Shown here: positions 6,148-7,077 of the stretch, one piece after another
Layout: every line of letters begins with the position of its first letter
How positions within the stretch are numbered: the stretch's first letter is position 1
Assembly (NCBI GenBank): GCA_020438525.1
Contig: JAGQUL010000276.1
Span: forward strand, 139-7,215
Length of the DNA stretch: 7,077 nucleotides
Source of the DNA: Thermoleophilia bacterium
GTDB lineage: Bacteria > Actinomycetota > Thermoleophilia > Gaiellales > SKUG01
Direction: 5' to 3'
Notes under the pieces: generated by a model
Told to the model about the DNA's origin: nothing
What the model saw: the letters and a program-made list of their open reading frames with translations, nothing else
Database searches by the model: none
Made by a program: the position numbers and the translations under genes

Positions 6148-6170
6148 ATCGGCTACCGATCCCATCGGCA
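6148..6170 (-). other. Mutually exclusive small hairpins in the pilT leader
   Basis: On the minus strand the order is CCGAT, GGG, ATCGG, TAG, CCGAT, 21-41 nt before the pilT start. The middle ATCGG can pair with either flanking CCGAT. The upstream hairpin extends to 7 bp through a G-U and a U-A pair with loop GGG; the downstream one has 5 bp with loop UAG. Only one can form at a time. The stems are short, so any regulatory role is speculative. The rest of the 81-bp gap (6128-6208) holds a TCCGG-AA-CCGGA palindrome at 6192-6203 just after the peptidase stop codon. Confidence 0.3.
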
Positions 6171-6208
6171 CACCCGCCCGCGAAACTTGAGTCCGGAACC
6201 GGATACGG

Positions 6209-7077
6209 TCAGCCCATCCACGTGGGATGCGCCACGACCCAGCGCTCCACCGAGCTTCGATACGCGCCCGGCGAGGTGTGCAGGACGCGCCGGACCGCGA
6301 CGCGCACGTCGCGCTCCGTGCCGATCATGGCGAGGAACTTCACGGTCCGATCATGCCCGTACGTCGAGTCGAGGTACTCGGCGACCTGGGCACCGAGGCG
6401 ATACGCCTTCCACTTGTCCGCGCCGAGGCCCTCCATCGCGTCCTGCTCGAACAGCAGCTTGTCGAGATCGAGCGCGCCGCTGCGAACCCCGGCGATCGCG
6501 CTGTCGTTCTTGAGGTAGTAGCGGCCGGTTCGCACGATCTCGTGGTCACCCTCCCACTCGGCGATGCCCTCGGTGTAGAGCTGGTAGCCGGACCGCGCCA
6601 GCGTGACCGTCGCCAGGTGCGTGAGCTCGTGACGCAGCAGCGACTGACGCTCGATTCCCATCATTCCGTGCCACGCATCCAGGCTGATCGAGACATTGCG
6701 CTCCGAGGTCGCGACCCCCGCAGCGTGGTCGAGCGTGCCCCGATCGAGCGTCGACATCACCTTCGACGCCCGACCGCTGCTCGGCGCGAGCACGATGAAC
6801 GCCCCGTGCCCCGCGGGTCGCATGCGCGGATACCTGCGCACGAGCTCCGGCAGCATCCGGTCGGCGTCGGCAGCGATCGACCGGGCGGTCGCAAGCTCCG
6901 GGGTCGGCGCGAGCACGCCCACGCGCCCGTGTCGCACGTACGACACGTCGCGCGCCAGCAGCAGCAGCCCGCCGCGCTCGAGCTTCATCGACTCCACGTG
7001 CCACCGTCGAACGATGCCTCGTCCGGCATCGCCGAACGGGCGCAGCTGCAGCTCGACCGCCGTTCGCGGCGTGGAGA
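6209..7077 (-). CDS. Gluzincin-type zinc metallopeptidase (peptidase MA-like), probably 5'-partial
   Basis: The frame carries the zinc-peptidase motif HELTH (residues 123-127 counted from the GTG at 6997), with His123 and His127 as metal ligands and Glu124 as catalytic base. LYTEGIAEWEGDHE (140-153) supplies the third ligand, most likely Glu143. The 16-residue spacing and the EGxAE context fit the peptidase MA-like gluzincins. A helical region rich in charged residues (about 176-262) follows. Within the window the first start codons are the GTG at 6997 and an ATG at 6988, but the frame stays open to the right edge without a stop. The upstream codons read like real protein (VELQLRPFGDAGRGIVRRWHVES), continuing into an ARDVSYVRHGRVGVLA strand pattern. 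I therefore annotate it as cut by the edge; the missing N-terminal part probably holds a signal peptide or membrane anchor and an NTF2-like region, as in relatives. The substrate is unknown. It lies 81 bp upstream of pilT on the same strand. Confidence 0.8.
   Translation of the reverse strand, partial: STPRTAVELQLRPFGDAGRGIVRRWHVESMKLERGGLLLLARDVSYVRHGRVGVLAPTPELATARSIAADADRMLPELVRRYPRMRPAGHGAFIVLAPSSGRASKVMSTLDRGTLDHAAGVATSERNVSISLDAWHGMMGIERQSLLRHELTHLATVTLARSGYQLYTEGIAEWEGDHEIVRTGRYYLKNDSAIAGVRSGALDLDKLLFEQDAMEGLGADKWKAYRLGAQVAEYLDSTYGHDRTVKFLAMIGTERDVRVAVRRVLHTSPGAYRSSVERWVVAHPTWMG

Noticed and set aside
2813..6190. A very long open frame (about 1125 codons) on the plus strand, opposite recQ and pilT
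   Set aside because: It is an antisense shadow. Both minus-strand genes lie in the same frame and have strong G/C third-position bias, which removes stops from the opposite frame. Its translation is Arg/His/Leu-rich without any domain, while the minus frames carry complete helicase and PilT motifs.

Overview
This is a GC-rich stretch of bacterial chromosome with very strong G/C bias at third codon positions. The gene set fits a high-GC Gram-positive lineage. The RecQ-like helicase has the architecture I associate with actinobacterial RecQ proteins, and a PilT retraction ATPase alongside it would fit a deep-branching actinobacterial class such as Thermoleophilia. That taxonomic placement is inference. 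No mobile element, CRISPR array, tRNA or rRNA is visible.

Layout from left to right: (1) a plus-strand YtcJ-type metal-dependent amidohydrolase, 70-1701. (2) A convergent minus-strand P-loop nucleotide kinase-like protein of the FlaR/adenylate-kinase type, 1714-2274; a perfect 16-bp palindrome covers the 12-bp junction between these two genes. (3) A 70-bp divergent promoter region, then a plus-strand HxlR-family regulator, 2345-2779, unusually rich in cysteine. (4) A 120-bp convergent gap holding a long nested inverted repeat. (5) A minus-strand block, in order of transcription: a zinc metallopeptidase (gluzincin) whose start lies at or beyond the right edge, a pilT with a long Pro/Gln-rich tail, and a recQ-like helicase 21 bp behind it.

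The left half looks like independent housekeeping or metabolic genes. In the right half, pilT and recQ are spaced like an operon, and the peptidase 81 bp upstream could belong to the same unit. PilT retracts type IV pili for twitching or DNA uptake; a helicase and a peptidase beside it suggest, but do not prove, a link to surface or DNA-handling functions. No other pilus genes are in the window.

The most interesting pattern is regulatory. Four of the five visible gene starts have a TANNNT -10-like hexamer ending 6-9 nt before the chosen start codon, which is the signature of leaderless (or nearly leaderless) transcripts. pilT is the exception, with an 81-bp upstream gap and a purine-rich ribosome-binding-like stretch. 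I see no clear candidate for a wholly new system. The other points worth following are the junction palindrome, the nested inverted repeat, the tailed PilT with a divergent retraction motif, and the short basic-tailed RecQ.
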